Positions 27,555 through 35,428 of a stretch of 64,000 bases of DNA are shown here, in pieces. The position numbers and the translations under genes are program-made. The DNA lies in the NCBI RefSeq assembly GCF_902499335.1, contig NZ_CABVQK010000003.1, positions 372,001 to 436,000 on the forward strand, given 5' to 3'. The notes under the pieces were generated by a model. It searched no databases and was not told where the DNA came from. It saw only the letters and a list, made by a program, of their open reading frames with translations. The DNA is from Burkholderia lata. GTDB taxonomy: Bacteria; Pseudomonadota; Gammaproteobacteria; Burkholderiales; Burkholderiaceae. Numbering within the stretch: the first letter of the stretch is position 1; each line of letters opens with the position of its first letter.

Positions 27555-27941
27555 TCAGGGCGCGCGCAACGCCGCGTCCAGTTCGACGCACGTCACATCG
27601 AGCGCCACATTGCATTCGATCGCGGCATCCCCGACACGCGGCTTGCGCTCGTCCACCGCGCGCCGCGCGAGGTCGCACAGGTGCGTGCGCACGCGCAGCC
27701 GGCCCGCCGCGTCGAGCGATGCGTAACGTCCGATCGCATCCGCGTCGAACCGCAGGTCGACCGCGCAGCGCCATTCGCGCGCGTTGTCCTCGGTCGGCTC
27801 GCGCACCCACGCGACCTGGATCGTCGGCCGTCCGGATGCGTCGTCCGCATGCACGACGACAGTCGACTCCGACGGGAAACCGTTCGCAAGCGCGCGCTCG
27901 AGTTCCGCGACGCACCGCGACCGGCTGGACGCGCGGCTCAT
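27555..27941 (-). CDS. Hypothetical protein, 128 aa
   Basis: A soluble protein without signal or membrane segments. Features seen: a basic N-terminus ([10 protein letters not shown]), a central [15 protein letters not shown] segment, and a Cys-containing C-terminal strand. Its start overlaps the stop of a DUF1328-type membrane-protein gene by 4 bp, which indicates co-translation. It resembles small conserved proteins of Burkholderia, possibly the DUF3022 group, but that link is from memory and not secure. Confidence 0.68.
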   Translation of the reverse strand: MSRASSRSRCVAELERALANGFPSESTVVVHADDASGRPTIQVAWVREPTEDNAREWRCAVDLRFDADAIGRYASLDAAGRLRVRTHLCDLARRAVDERKPRVGDAAIECNVALDVTCVELDAALRAP

Positions 27942-28099
27942 CGTCGAACGATACCCAGCAACAGCGTGACCAGGAAGATCACGATGAAGATGTAAAACAG
28001 GATCTTCGCGATTTCCGCCGCACCGGCGGCGATACCGCCGAAGCCGAGCACGGCCGCGACGATCGCGATGATGAAAAAGATGACTGCGTATCGAAGCAT
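27938..28099 (-). CDS. DUF1328 (YtjA-type) small membrane protein
   Basis: 53 residues, the normal length of the DUF1328 family: [20 protein letters not shown] followed by [22 protein letters not shown], giving two transmembrane helices. The ATG at 28099 has AGGAGG upstream. Upstream in-frame codons exist but would spoil the family's N-terminus. Members are often induced by stress; their function is not established. The gene overlaps its downstream neighbour by 4 bp. Confidence 0.88.
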   Translation of the reverse strand: MLRYAVIFFIIAIVAAVLGFGGIAAGAAEIAKILFYIFIVIFLVTLLLGIVRR

Positions 28100-28145
28100 G
28101 GATACCTCCTGGATGGCAGCAGTCGTCAGGACACGTCGTCGCCGG

Positions 28146-28335
28146 TCACGCATCGTACTTGCGCTCCGGCTTGCCGCGCGTCGGGGTGGATGCCATTTTT
28201 TCGCGTTCCTTTTCGCTCATCGATCTGGCCATCGACTTCGCCGGTGGCTTGAGATCCTTGGTATTCGACTGACCGCGTCTGGCCGACAGCGCGGCTCCTG
28301 CCGCAAGCTGCCGGCGCCTGCGATATGGCCGGCAT
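28146..28335 (-). pseudogene. DUF3008-like small protein gene with a one-base insertion
   Basis: Between 28335 and 28146 the minus strand starts ATG with MPAISQA and, after removal of one C in the run near 28311-28318, continues without a stop through QLAAGAALSARRG and [14 protein letters not shown] to KPERKYDA. The corrected product is 62 residues, which fits the DUF3008 pattern as I recall it (MPAKS…, AAGAALSA…, SMSE…ASTPRKGKPEH). As given, the frame is broken after about 8 codons. Either the gene has decayed or the base is a sequencing error. It lies between a DUF1328 gene and the sigma-54 gene. Confidence 0.55.
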
Positions 28336-28406
28336 GGTTGCGCTCCGGTCGTCGGTGCACACGTCGACGCGACGCCGGCACGCGCGCTTGCATCGCCGCG
28401 CAGCCG

Positions 28407-29858
28407 TCATGCGGCATCGCGACGTCGCAGGTCAGCCGGCGGAATCTTCATCGCCTGCCGATATTTCGTCACCGTGCGGCGCGCCAGCAGAATGCCGCGG
28501 CCCTCGAGCTGGTGCGCAAGCGCGACGTCGGACAGCGGATCGGCGTGCCGCTCGGCGGCGATCATGTCGCGGATCAGCACCTTCGCGGCCGCTGCCGAGC
28601 ACACGCCCTTGCCGGCTGCCTCGAGCTTGCGCGGGAAGAAATGCTTGAATTCGAACGTGCCGTACGGCGTGGCCATGTACTTGTTGCCCGTGGCACGCGA
28701 CACGGTCGATTCGTGCAGGTCGAGCGCTTCCGCAATGTCGCGCAGCACGAGCGGCTTCATCGCGATCTCGCCGTAACGGAAGAAATCGCGCTGCCGCGCG
28801 ACGATGCATTCGCCGACGCGCTGGATGGTATCGAAGCGCTTCTGCACGTTGCGGATCAGCCAGCGCGCTTCCTGCAATTGCTGGCCGAGCGGCGAATCGC
28901 GCTCGCCGCTCGACTGCGCGAACAGCGTTGCATAGCGTTCGTGCACGCGCGCGCGCGGCAGCACGGCCGGGTTGATCGTCACGATCCACTCGTCGCGCAC
29001 CTGACGCACGATCACGTCGGGCACCACGTAGTCGCCGTGCGTGCTGCCGTAGTGATTGCCGGGACGCGGGTCGAGCCCGCGCACCAGCGCAAAGGCCGCA
29101 TGCAGCGCCTGCGTCTTGCAGCCGATGCGCCGCTGGATCTCGGCCGTCTCGCGCCGCGCGAGCCGTTCCAGATGCTCATGGGCGATCGCCTTCGCTTCCG
29201 CGAGTGCCGGCGTGCCGGTCGGGATCGCGTCGAGCTGCAGCACGAGGCATTCGGACAGCGAGCGCGCGGCGATGCCCGGGCGGTCGAGCATCTGCACGAG
29301 CCGCAGCGCGATCGCGAGATCCTGCTCGGAGAGCAGCAGCGCCGGGTCGGCCGCGACCAGCAGTTCAGGCAGTGCCTGGCGCAGGTAGCCGTCGTCGTCG
29401 AGCGCGTCGATCACGAGGCGCGCGGCTTCACGGTCGCGGTCGTTGAGCGGGTAGAGCCGCAGCGCATCGTGCAGTTGCTGATGCAACGATGGCTCCGCAG
29501 CCATCCATTCCCCGGGCGACAGGCCACCCGCATCATCACCCTGGCGGCTCGTGCCTCGCGGTGCGGGTGCGGCCGTCAGCGGTACCTCGGGTGCGTCGGG
29601 CATCTCGCCGGCCGGCGTGCCCACGACGACGGATTCGGGCACCGCTTCGGGCGCGGCGATTTCGGCCCCCTGCTCCGGCGTCTCGGCGGCGGCCGCCTCG
29701 TCGCCCTGCCCGTCTTCGAGAAACGGATTCAGGTCGAGCGCCTGCCGCAATTCCTGTTGAAATTCGAGCGACGACAACTGCAGCAGCCGCAACGACTGCT
29801 GAAGCCTCGGCGTCAGTGCGAGATGCTGACGCATCTGCAGCGCTAGCGTGACGGACAT
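28407..29858 (-). CDS. rpoN: RNA polymerase sigma-54 factor
   Basis: 483 residues of RpoN. Region I is Gln/Leu-rich (residues 1-50, ALQMRQHLALTPRLQQSLRLLQLSS), then an acidic Pro/Ala/Glu-rich region II (about 50-115), the core-binding domain, and the DNA-binding domain with the RpoN box ARRTVTKYR at 459-467. It lacks the usual rpoN neighbours (lptB, hpf, ptsN), so it is probably the additional sigma-54 gene found in Burkholderia rather than the housekeeping copy. A sigma-54-dependent activator gene lies directly upstream on the same strand. A GG-N10-GC element precedes the start and could mean autoregulation. Confidence 0.93.
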   Translation of the reverse strand: MSVTLALQMRQHLALTPRLQQSLRLLQLSSLEFQQELRQALDLNPFLEDGQGDEAAAAETPEQGAEIAAPEAVPESVVVGTPAGEMPDAPEVPLTAAPAPRGTSRQGDDAGGLSPGEWMAAEPSLHQQLHDALRLYPLNDRDREAARLVIDALDDDGYLRQALPELLVAADPALLLSEQDLAIALRLVQMLDRPGIAARSLSECLVLQLDAIPTGTPALAEAKAIAHEHLERLARRETAEIQRRIGCKTQALHAAFALVRGLDPRPGNHYGSTHGDYVVPDVIVRQVRDEWIVTINPAVLPRARVHERYATLFAQSSGERDSPLGQQLQEARWLIRNVQKRFDTIQRVGECIVARQRDFFRYGEIAMKPLVLRDIAEALDLHESTVSRATGNKYMATPYGTFEFKHFFPRKLEAAGKGVCSAAAAKVLIRDMIAAERHADPLSDVALAHQLEGRGILLARRTVTKYRQAMKIPPADLRRRDAA

Positions 29859-29908
29859 CGATGGCCCTCCTGACGTTTCTCGGGTTTCGCTTCGGATACA
29901 GCATTCAG

Positions 29909-29923
29909 GCAGCTTTCATGCCA
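29909..29923 (-). promoter_or_regulatory. Candidate -24/-12 (sigma-54) promoter of rpoN
   Basis: On the minus strand TGGCAT-N5-CTGC has the GG and GC dinucleotides exactly ten bases apart as in sigma-54 promoters, and lies about 51 bp upstream of the rpoN ATG. The match to the wider consensus is partial. It is a weak candidate. Confidence 0.3.
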
Positions 29924-30102
29924 GCCGGGCCGATCGCCATGCGTCGCGGTGCGAGCGAGTTCGCCTCTCCCCATGCGCATGCCGGGACTGTTCTTTTTTT
30001 ACAAGCCCACGGCAAGTTTTGGGCACGCATTTCGCGCACCGACCCAGTCGACCGAGATCGCATGCGGATCCGGCAGGTCGCGCGCGCGCCGTCGCGGCGG
30101 CA

Positions 30103-31470
30103 TCAGGATTCCGACTTGTCCGCTTCGTCTTCGAGCTGCGCGAGCCGGTTGTAGATCGTCTTCAGGCTGACGTCGAGCACCTCGGCCGCCTGCGCCTTCA
30201 CGCCGCCGCATTGCGCGATCGTGCCGAGGATCAGCCGCCGGTCGACTTCCTCGAGCGGCGTGCCGAACGGCACGGTCACGCGATCCTCGTGCGAATCGGC
30301 CAGGTTCGACAGTTCGTCCATGATCGGCGGCGGCAGCGTATCGATCAGGTCGGCGTCGCTGAAGATGCTCGCGCGCTGCACGAAGTTGCGCAGCTCGCGC
30401 ACGTTGCCCGGCCATGCGTAGGTCTTCAGCGCTTCGCGTGCGGCCGGTGCGAAGCGCAGGTTCCGGCCGCTTTCGGCATTGAACTGCTGCAGGAACGCAT
30501 CGGCCAGCATCGGGATGTCGTCGCCGCGCTCGCGCAGCGACGGCAGCGGGATCGGGAACACGTTGATCCGGTGGAACAGGTCGGGGCGCAGCTTGCCGTC
30601 CGCCATCGCGGCTTCCGGATCGCGATTGGTCGCCGCGACAATGCGCACGTCGACGTCGATCTCGCGCGTCGAACCGAGCCTTGTGACGCGCCCCGTCTCG
30701 AGCACGCGCAGCAGCTTGACCTGCGATTCGGGCGGCATTTCGGTGATCTCGTCGAGCAACAGCGTGCCGCCGTCCGCGCGTTCGAAGAAGCCCTTGTGCT
30801 GGCGCTCCGCGCCCGTGAAACTGCCACGGTCGTGGCCGAACATCTCGCTCTCGACGAGGTTCGCGGCGATCGCGCCGCAGTTCACCGCGAGGAACGGGCC
30901 GCGCCGGCGCAGGCTCAAGTCGTGCACCGTCTGCGCGGCCAGCTCCTTGCCGGTGCCCGACTCGCCCGTCAGCAGCACCGACGCCTCGGTGCGGGCAACC
31001 CGGCCGATCGCGTCGTAGACGGCCTGCATCGCGGGCGAACTGCCGAGCATGCGGCCGAAGCGGCCAAGGCGTTGCAATTCCGAGCGCAGCTCGGCGATTT
31101 CCTCGTGCAGCGCCGTGGTGCGCGGCACGCGCGCGAAGATGCTGTTCAGCCGCTGCATGTTCAGCGGCTTCACCAGGTAGTCGGTCGCGCCGCGCCGCAA
31201 TGCGTCGATCGCGGTTTCGAGGCTGGCGTGGCCGGTGGTCAACACCATTTCGCAGTGCGAATGCTTCGGCAACGCATCGAACAATTCCATCCCGTTGCCG
31301 TCCGGCAGCACGAGATCGCACAGCACGAGATCGGGGGTATGCGTCGTGACGAGCGTGCGCGCTTCTTCGAGCGTCGCGGCCGTATCGCATGAAAGCTGCT
31401 GCGTACGCGCGAGCGCCGCAAGCATCGTCCGCGTGTCGGCGTCATCTTCGACGATCAGGACGTAGGGCAT
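30103..31470 (-). CDS. Sigma-54-dependent response regulator (NtrC family)
   Basis: 455 residues: a receiver domain (Asp52 phosphoacceptor, Lys101), an AAA+ activator domain (Walker A GESGTGKE at 169-176, Walker B LLLDEI near 236) and a C-terminal Fis-type helix-turn-helix (VKAQAAEVLDVSLKTIYNRL). The sigma-54-contacting loop reads GSFTGA at 216-221 instead of the usual GAFTGA, a tolerated variant. The ATG at 31470 has AGGAG upstream. It sits just upstream of the rpoN gene, and no histidine kinase is adjacent, so its input is unclear. Confidence 0.93.
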   Translation of the reverse strand: MPYVLIVEDDADTRTMLAALARTQQLSCDTAATLEEARTLVTTHTPDLVLCDLVLPDGNGMELFDALPKHSHCEMVLTTGHASLETAIDALRRGATDYLVKPLNMQRLNSIFARVPRTTALHEEIAELRSELQRLGRFGRMLGSSPAMQAVYDAIGRVARTEASVLLTGESGTGKELAAQTVHDLSLRRRGPFLAVNCGAIAANLVESEMFGHDRGSFTGAERQHKGFFERADGGTLLLDEITEMPPESQVKLLRVLETGRVTRLGSTREIDVDVRIVAATNRDPEAAMADGKLRPDLFHRINVFPIPLPSLRERGDDIPMLADAFLQQFNAESGRNLRFAPAAREALKTYAWPGNVRELRNFVQRASIFSDADLIDTLPPPIMDELSNLADSHEDRVTVPFGTPLEEVDRRLILGTIAQCGGVKAQAAEVLDVSLKTIYNRLAQLEDEADKSES

Positions 31471-31930
31471 CGTGGCTCCTTGTGAAGCGGCCCCGGCGCG
31501 CGTATCCGCCGTGACCGCGGCGGGTTGCAGCGAAGTCCGGCCACCGATCGCACGACGATACGGCATGATCGATGTACTCGTGCCGACTGGCTGTCCTCCC
31601 GTGAAAAGCAGTCCCTTTCAGTATAGAAGAGCGATGTCGCGCATTCGCCGATCATCGAATAAATCAATCCGCGCAGGTCACCTGCATTGCCAGATTCAAT
31701 GCATCGCGATCGGTAAGAACGTCGCCGCTTTCGAGCGGATCATGCGGCGTGAAGTCATCGTGATCACATCTTTTGCGCACTTCTGAGACGGATGCGGTCA
31801 AACTTTCCGGCCTGACTTTTCGCATGTCGAAATCCATTGGCGACGATACCTGGTGGTTCGACGGCTTACGTTCGCTTCAGACCCTGCCGATTCAAGCGTC
31901 GCACGCCGCGCGCCCTGTGCGCTTCGTCAG
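31471..31930. other. Intergenic region upstream of the sigma-54 activator
   Basis: No gene was found. This AT-richer stretch lies upstream of the activator gene and downstream of a DUF1269-like gene, so it should hold the activator's promoter. No convincing sigma-70 or sigma-54 elements could be fixed by eye. Confidence 0.5.
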
Positions 31931-32395
31931 TCAGTCGGTCGCTGCCTGACTGCCACCGTCGCGCGCTTTCGAAATCGCTTCGACGAGTTTCAGTTCGTCG
32001 TCGATCGACAGCGTCGTGTCGATCACTTCTCCGCCGAACGGGGCGAGCGCCGCGCTCAGCGCGTAGATGTCGAGTTGCGTCGCGGCCAGCCCGAGCGATA
32101 CGGTGCCGGGGCGCGCCTTGCGCGCGACACGGTCGATCAGTGCGTCGTCCACCGGCTTCTCGCGCCATGCATCGAGCGACGATTCGATGTGCTCGACCAC
32201 GCTGTCGAGCAGCGACCCTGGCGGCGTGCGGCCGGGGTCTACCGCATGCGCGCGCAACTGGCCATCGGTTGCACACTCGACGATCGCCACACCCGACAGC
32301 GCAACGACGTGCCGGTCGCGCAACGTATCGAGTTCGGCAAGCGCGCGATGGGCCGCCGCGAGGTCGGGATAGGACAACACAATCAGCGTATTCAT
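31931..32395 (-). CDS. DUF1269-like cytoplasmic protein
   Basis: 154 residues. The opening MNTLIVLSYPDLAAAHRALAEL and the later SLLDSVVEHIES and SSLDAW regions resemble the DUF1269 family, which usually also carries a glycine-rich hydrophobic hairpin in its centre; that hairpin is missing here and no membrane segment is seen. A related protein with the hairpin is encoded at 40511-40966. Function unknown; members in Burkholderia often accompany stress genes. It is followed by the marC-like gene on the same strand after 45 bp. Confidence 0.72.
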   Translation of the reverse strand: MNTLIVLSYPDLAAAHRALAELDTLRDRHVVALSGVAIVECATDGQLRAHAVDPGRTPPGSLLDSVVEHIESSLDAWREKPVDDALIDRVARKARPGTVSLGLAATQLDIYALSAALAPFGGEVIDTTLSIDDELKLVEAISKARDGGSQAATD

Positions 32396-32440
32396 CAGCG
32401 ACTCCGTGAAATCAGGTGGCCAGTTCGGGATGCGCCGCGC

Positions 32441-33070
32441 TCAATGCGGCAGCCCGAACGCTGCCTTCAGGCTCGCGACGATCATCTGCATCGCGATCGC
32501 CGCGAGAATCATCCCCATCAGGCGCTGTGTCACCGCCGTCACTCGCGGCGACAGGTAATGGCCGATCAGCGGCGCGGACAGCAGCGAAACGGCCAGCAGC
32601 ACGAGAAACGCGGCGAGCCCGAGCGCGAACGCGAGTTCCTGCCCGGTCGACCACGCGCTGTGCCCGAGCACGATCATCGTCGCGATCGTGCCGGGGCCGA
32701 CGAGTAGCGGGATCGTCAGCGGATAGATTGCGACGCTCTCTGCCGCCGCCGGGTCGGCGCCTTCGTCGTCGCCCGGCGAATGCTGGCGGCTCGGCGCGCC
32801 GTGCAGCATCGACAGCGCGATCAGCAGCACCAGCAGCCCGCCCGCGAGGCGAAAATCGTCGATCGTCAGGCCGAACACATGCAGGATCACGCCACCCGCG
32901 ACGGCCGACACGATGCAGCCGGCCGTCACGCCGATCGCCGCCGTGAGCGCGACCTTGCGGCGCACGCCGTCCGCCGCGCCTTCCGTCAGCGACAGGAACA
33001 CAGGGATGTTTGCAATCGGGTTCATGATCGCGAACAGCGCCGCGAACACCTTGATCTGAATGCGCGTCAA
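32441..33070 (-). CDS. MarC-family membrane protein
   Basis: 209 residues with six predicted transmembrane helices and the family's opening FAALFAIMNPIANIPVFLSLT; a loop with DDEGADPAAAESVAIYPLTIPLLVGPG leads to the fourth helix. The start is taken as a TTG at 33070 (TTG-ACG-CGC-ATT), which keeps the complete first helix and has AAGGA upstream; the first downstream ATG would remove it. This TTG sits at the edge of an IS200/IS605-type element, so the native start and promoter may have been replaced by insertion. MarC proteins are not multiple-drug pumps despite the name; their function is unknown. Confidence 0.85.
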   Translation of the reverse strand: MTRIQIKVFAALFAIMNPIANIPVFLSLTEGAADGVRRKVALTAAIGVTAGCIVSAVAGGVILHVFGLTIDDFRLAGGLLVLLIALSMLHGAPSRQHSPGDDEGADPAAAESVAIYPLTIPLLVGPGTIATMIVLGHSAWSTGQELAFALGLAAFLVLLAVSLLSAPLIGHYLSPRVTAVTQRLMGMILAAIAMQMIVASLKAAFGLPH

Positions 33071-33131
33071 ACCTCGTCCTTCAGGGGGCAGGGAAGGATA
33101 GCGCGGACGTCGTAGGGGTCCTTTCGGGCGG

Positions 33132-33322
33132 CTAGCGGGGCGTTTTCTGTTGGTCGATGTATTTGCGAACGATTTCGACAGGCGCTCCGCCACAACTTCC
33201 GGCAAAGTAAGACAGAGACCCCGCGCGCCGCCCCACAACTTTTTACGAATGCTCGAGTAGCACTTGAAAGACGTAGTTGCGACCACGTCGAATGGCTTGA
33301 CTCGCTCTTGTGGGCCAGACAT
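33132..33322 (-). pseudogene. Remnant of IS200-type transposase TnpA
   Basis: Two out-of-frame segments on the minus strand match the Y1 transposase C-terminus: first TTSFKCYSSIRKKLWGG, then after a lost frame near 33190-33205 SLSYFAGSCGGAPVEIVRKY followed by IDQQKTPR and a stop at 33132. The Tyr of VRKYIDQQ is the position of the catalytic tyrosine. The N-terminal HUH half is absent; upstream codons run into the tnpB start region. The element therefore cannot transpose by itself, although TnpA from elsewhere could act on it. Confidence 0.75.
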
Positions 33323-33333
33323 ACAATCGTCCG

Positions 33334-34536
33334 ATGCGACGACTCCAGGCCTTCAAGTTCGAACTGATGCCGAACGGCGAGCAGCAGCGCGATATGCGCC
33401 GCTTCGCCGGATCGTGCCGGTTCGTCTACAACAAGGCACTGGCGTTGCAGAAGGAGAACTACGAGGCGGGCGGCAAGTTCATTGGCTACGTAGCAATGGC
33501 CAAGCATCTGACGGAGTGGCGTAACGGAGGCGAAACGCCATGGCTCAAGGACGCACCCGTTCACCCGTTGCAACAGGCTCTCAAGGACATGGAGCGGGCC
33601 TACAAGAACTTCTTCGCCCAGCGAGCGGCGTTTCCGAAGTTCAAGAAGTGCGGCCAGCGCGACAGTTTTCGCTACCCGGACCCCAAGCAATTCAGGCTCG
33701 ACCAGCCCAATGGGCGCATTTTCCTGCCCAAGCTGGGCTGGATGCGGCTGAGGTTGTCGCGTCCCGTGCCGGGCGAACTGCGCAACGCAACGGTCAGCTT
33801 CAACGCGGGCAAGTGGTGTGTCTCGATCCAGACCGAGCGGGAGGTCGAGCAGCCGGTGCCCCATGCCACCAGCGTGATCGGCATCGATGTGGGCATCGCC
33901 CGCTTCGCCACAATGAGCGACGGCACGTTTGTCGCACCGCTCAACAGTTTCAAGAAACATGAGGCTCGTCTGCGCCGATGCCAACGTGCGATGAGCCGCA
34001 AGGTCAAGTTCAGCAATAACTGGATAAAAGCCAAGGCCAGAGTCCAGCGCATCCATGCGCGCATCGGCAATGCTCGCCGCGACTACCTGCACAAGGCCAC
34101 GACCACGATCAGCAAAAACCACGCGATGGTGTGTATCGAGGACTTGCAGGTTCGGAATATGTCCAGGTCGGCGGCAGGCAGCACCGATGCGCCTGGCAAA
34201 AATGTTCGGGCCAAGTCCGGTCTGAACAAGGCCATCCTCGACCAAGGGTGGTTCGAGTTCAGGCGGCAGTTGGAATACAAGCTGGCCTGGAATGGCGGCT
34301 GGCTGGTGGCGGTTCCGCCCGCGAATACAAGCCGGACGTGTCCGGCTTGTGGATACGTGAGTGCGGATAACCGGACCACGCAGGAAAAATTCGCCTGTGT
34401 CGAATGCAGTTACGAGGAGAACGCCGATGTCGTCGGTGCTCTGAACATTCTGGCGCGTGGACACCGCGTTGCAGCCTGTGGAGAGCCGGTGCAGTCGGGC
34501 CGCTCCGTGAAGCAGGAACCCGCCGAGGCGATCTGA
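33334..34536 (+). CDS. tnpB: TnpB RNA-guided endonuclease (IS605 OrfB)
   Basis: 400 residues from the ATG at 33334. The three RuvC residues are present: Asp185 in IGIDVG, Glu269 in VCIEDL, Asp365 in ENADVVGALNI. A zinc finger is formed by CPAC (336-339) and CVEC (355-358). The N-terminal part has the usual WED/REC-like start LQAFKFELMPNGEQ. An 8-codon extension to 33310 is possible but unlikely. TnpB proteins are guided by an RNA made from the element's right end and cut next to a short target motif, which keeps the element in the population. The motif set suggests a functional nuclease. Confidence 0.92.
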   Translation: MRRLQAFKFELMPNGEQQRDMRRFAGSCRFVYNKALALQKENYEAGGKFIGYVAMAKHLTEWRNGGETPWLKDAPVHPLQQALKDMERAYKNFFAQRAAFPKFKKCGQRDSFRYPDPKQFRLDQPNGRIFLPKLGWMRLRLSRPVPGELRNATVSFNAGKWCVSIQTEREVEQPVPHATSVIGIDVGIARFATMSDGTFVAPLNSFKKHEARLRRCQRAMSRKVKFSNNWIKAKARVQRIHARIGNARRDYLHKATTTISKNHAMVCIEDLQVRNMSRSAAGSTDAPGKNVRAKSGLNKAILDQGWFEFRRQLEYKLAWNGGWLVAVPPANTSRTCPACGYVSADNRTTQEKFACVECSYEENADVVGALNILARGHRVAACGEPVQSGRSVKQEPAEAI

Positions 34537-34603
34537 GACAAGCATCATCGTTTCAAACGCGGTAGGAATCTCCCGTCTTCAGGCGGGGAGGATGTCAAGG
34601 AAA
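34470..34603 (+). ncRNA. Candidate omega (right-end guide) RNA of TnpB
   Basis: By analogy with characterised TnpB systems, the scaffold RNA should cover the 3' end of tnpB and run to the element's right end, here marked by the hairpin at about 34573-34588 and the boundary near 34603. The guide would be the first ~16-20 host bases after the boundary. The start of the RNA is only an estimate; there is no direct evidence of transcription. Confidence 0.4.
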
Positions 34604-34756
34604 AGGTCAGGTCGAAGGCCACAGGCTGGCTCCCGTCTCGCGCGACGAAACGTGCTTCGAATCGTGCGCAGGTTCCGCATGGTTTCCGATGCACGGCGCG
34701 CGCCATGCTGCTACGATCGACGCACCGCGTTCACGCACGACGGAGGGCCCCGACCG

Positions 34757-34975
34757 ATGCAAGCCACCGACACCTTCATGGATCACGAAATTCGCGTCGA
34801 CGCGACGCGCAACGCGAACGGCGCGTGGGTCGCCCAGGTGCGGATCTTCCGCGACGGCGCGCCGGTCGACCTTCCGGCACCGGAGCTCGTCACCCCCGAA
34901 TGGCTCACGTGCGACGAAGCGCTGCGTGGCGGCATCGACCAGGGCCGCGTGATCATCAAGACACGCGACCGGTAA
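34757..34975 (+). CDS. Small protein, paralogue of the one at 27228-27470
   Basis: 72 residues from the ATG at 34757, with GGAGGG upstream. Matches the 80-residue protein near 27.3 kb from HEIxV to the end, with insertions of one or two residues. Short and acidic, without signal or membrane segment; GAWVAQVRIF and CDEALRGGIDQGRVII are the best-conserved parts between the copies. Upstream in-frame codons are Arg/Cys-rich and not credible. It lies about 150 bp from the right end of the TnpB element, so insertion may have brought new upstream DNA close to its promoter. Confidence 0.72.
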   Translation: MQATDTFMDHEIRVDATRNANGAWVAQVRIFRDGAPVDLPAPELVTPEWLTCDEALRGGIDQGRVIIKTRDR

Positions 34976-35013
34976 CGTCCACCGGTTCATCGGCACGCAT
35001 TGGGCGACGCGTT

Positions 35014-35391
35014 TCACGCATCGAAATCCAGATCGCCGATCAGGATCTCGCGATCGCGCTGGGTCCGCGTGCTGAAGTCGACCGGCAGTTCCATCTGCCA
35101 GCGTTCGATCGTGACCGGCAGCGCCGCGAGATAGCGATCGAAGCGGCTACGATCAGGCTCGGCCAGCAGCGCGTCGATCGCATCGTCGCGCCACGCGAGC
35201 CGCGCGTTCAGCCGGTTCGGCAGCCCGACCGTCGACGTGAGGCCGATCACGTCGACACAGGTCGGGCTCCCCTGCCCGTCATGCGGCACGACGTTCACCC
35301 TCACTTCGCCGGACTGATACAGGCCGAGCACGCGCGCCGCGATGCGCGGCGCAAACTCGGTTTCGAAACGTGTACGGACATCGGGATTCAT
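35014..35391 (-). CDS. Hypothetical protein, 125 aa
   Basis: A soluble protein, MNPDVRTRFETEFAPRIAARV at the start and an acidic end GDLDFDA, with a central segment (VRVNVVPHDGQGSPTCVDVIGL) that looks like a small alpha/beta fold. Codon usage is typical of the neighbours. It may belong to the Burkholderia group of small proteins I recall as DUF5594, but this is not certain. It lies downstream of the ferredoxin-reductase-like gene on the opposite side of nothing else; gap to that gene is 37 bp, same strand. Confidence 0.65.
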   Translation of the reverse strand: MNPDVRTRFETEFAPRIAARVLGLYQSGEVRVNVVPHDGQGSPTCVDVIGLTSTVGLPNRLNARLAWRDDAIDALLAEPDRSRFDRYLAALPVTIERWQMELPVDFSTRTQRDREILIGDLDFDA

Positions 35392-35428
35392 CTTGCCTCC
35401 GGGTTCGAATCATGTCGTCACGCCGCTG

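Larger units (their letters stand above)
33066..34603 (+). mobile_element. IS200/IS605-type element (tnpB with degraded tnpA)
   Basis: The element has no inverted-repeat ends or target duplication, as expected for this group. Its right end shows a hairpin (CCCGTC-TTCA-GGCGGG at about 34573-34588) followed by GGAGGATGTCAAG; the left end has an imperfect hairpin around 33073-33092 with CTTCAGG in the loop region. Inside are an apparently intact tnpB and the decayed C-terminus of tnpA on the opposite strand. The exact left and right borders are estimates within a few bases. Confidence 0.7.

Noticed and set aside
33067-34548. A minus-strand frame opposite tnpB
   Set aside because: Only its far 3' part overlaps the TnpA remnant; the rest lacks any match, while tnpB has all catalytic residues.
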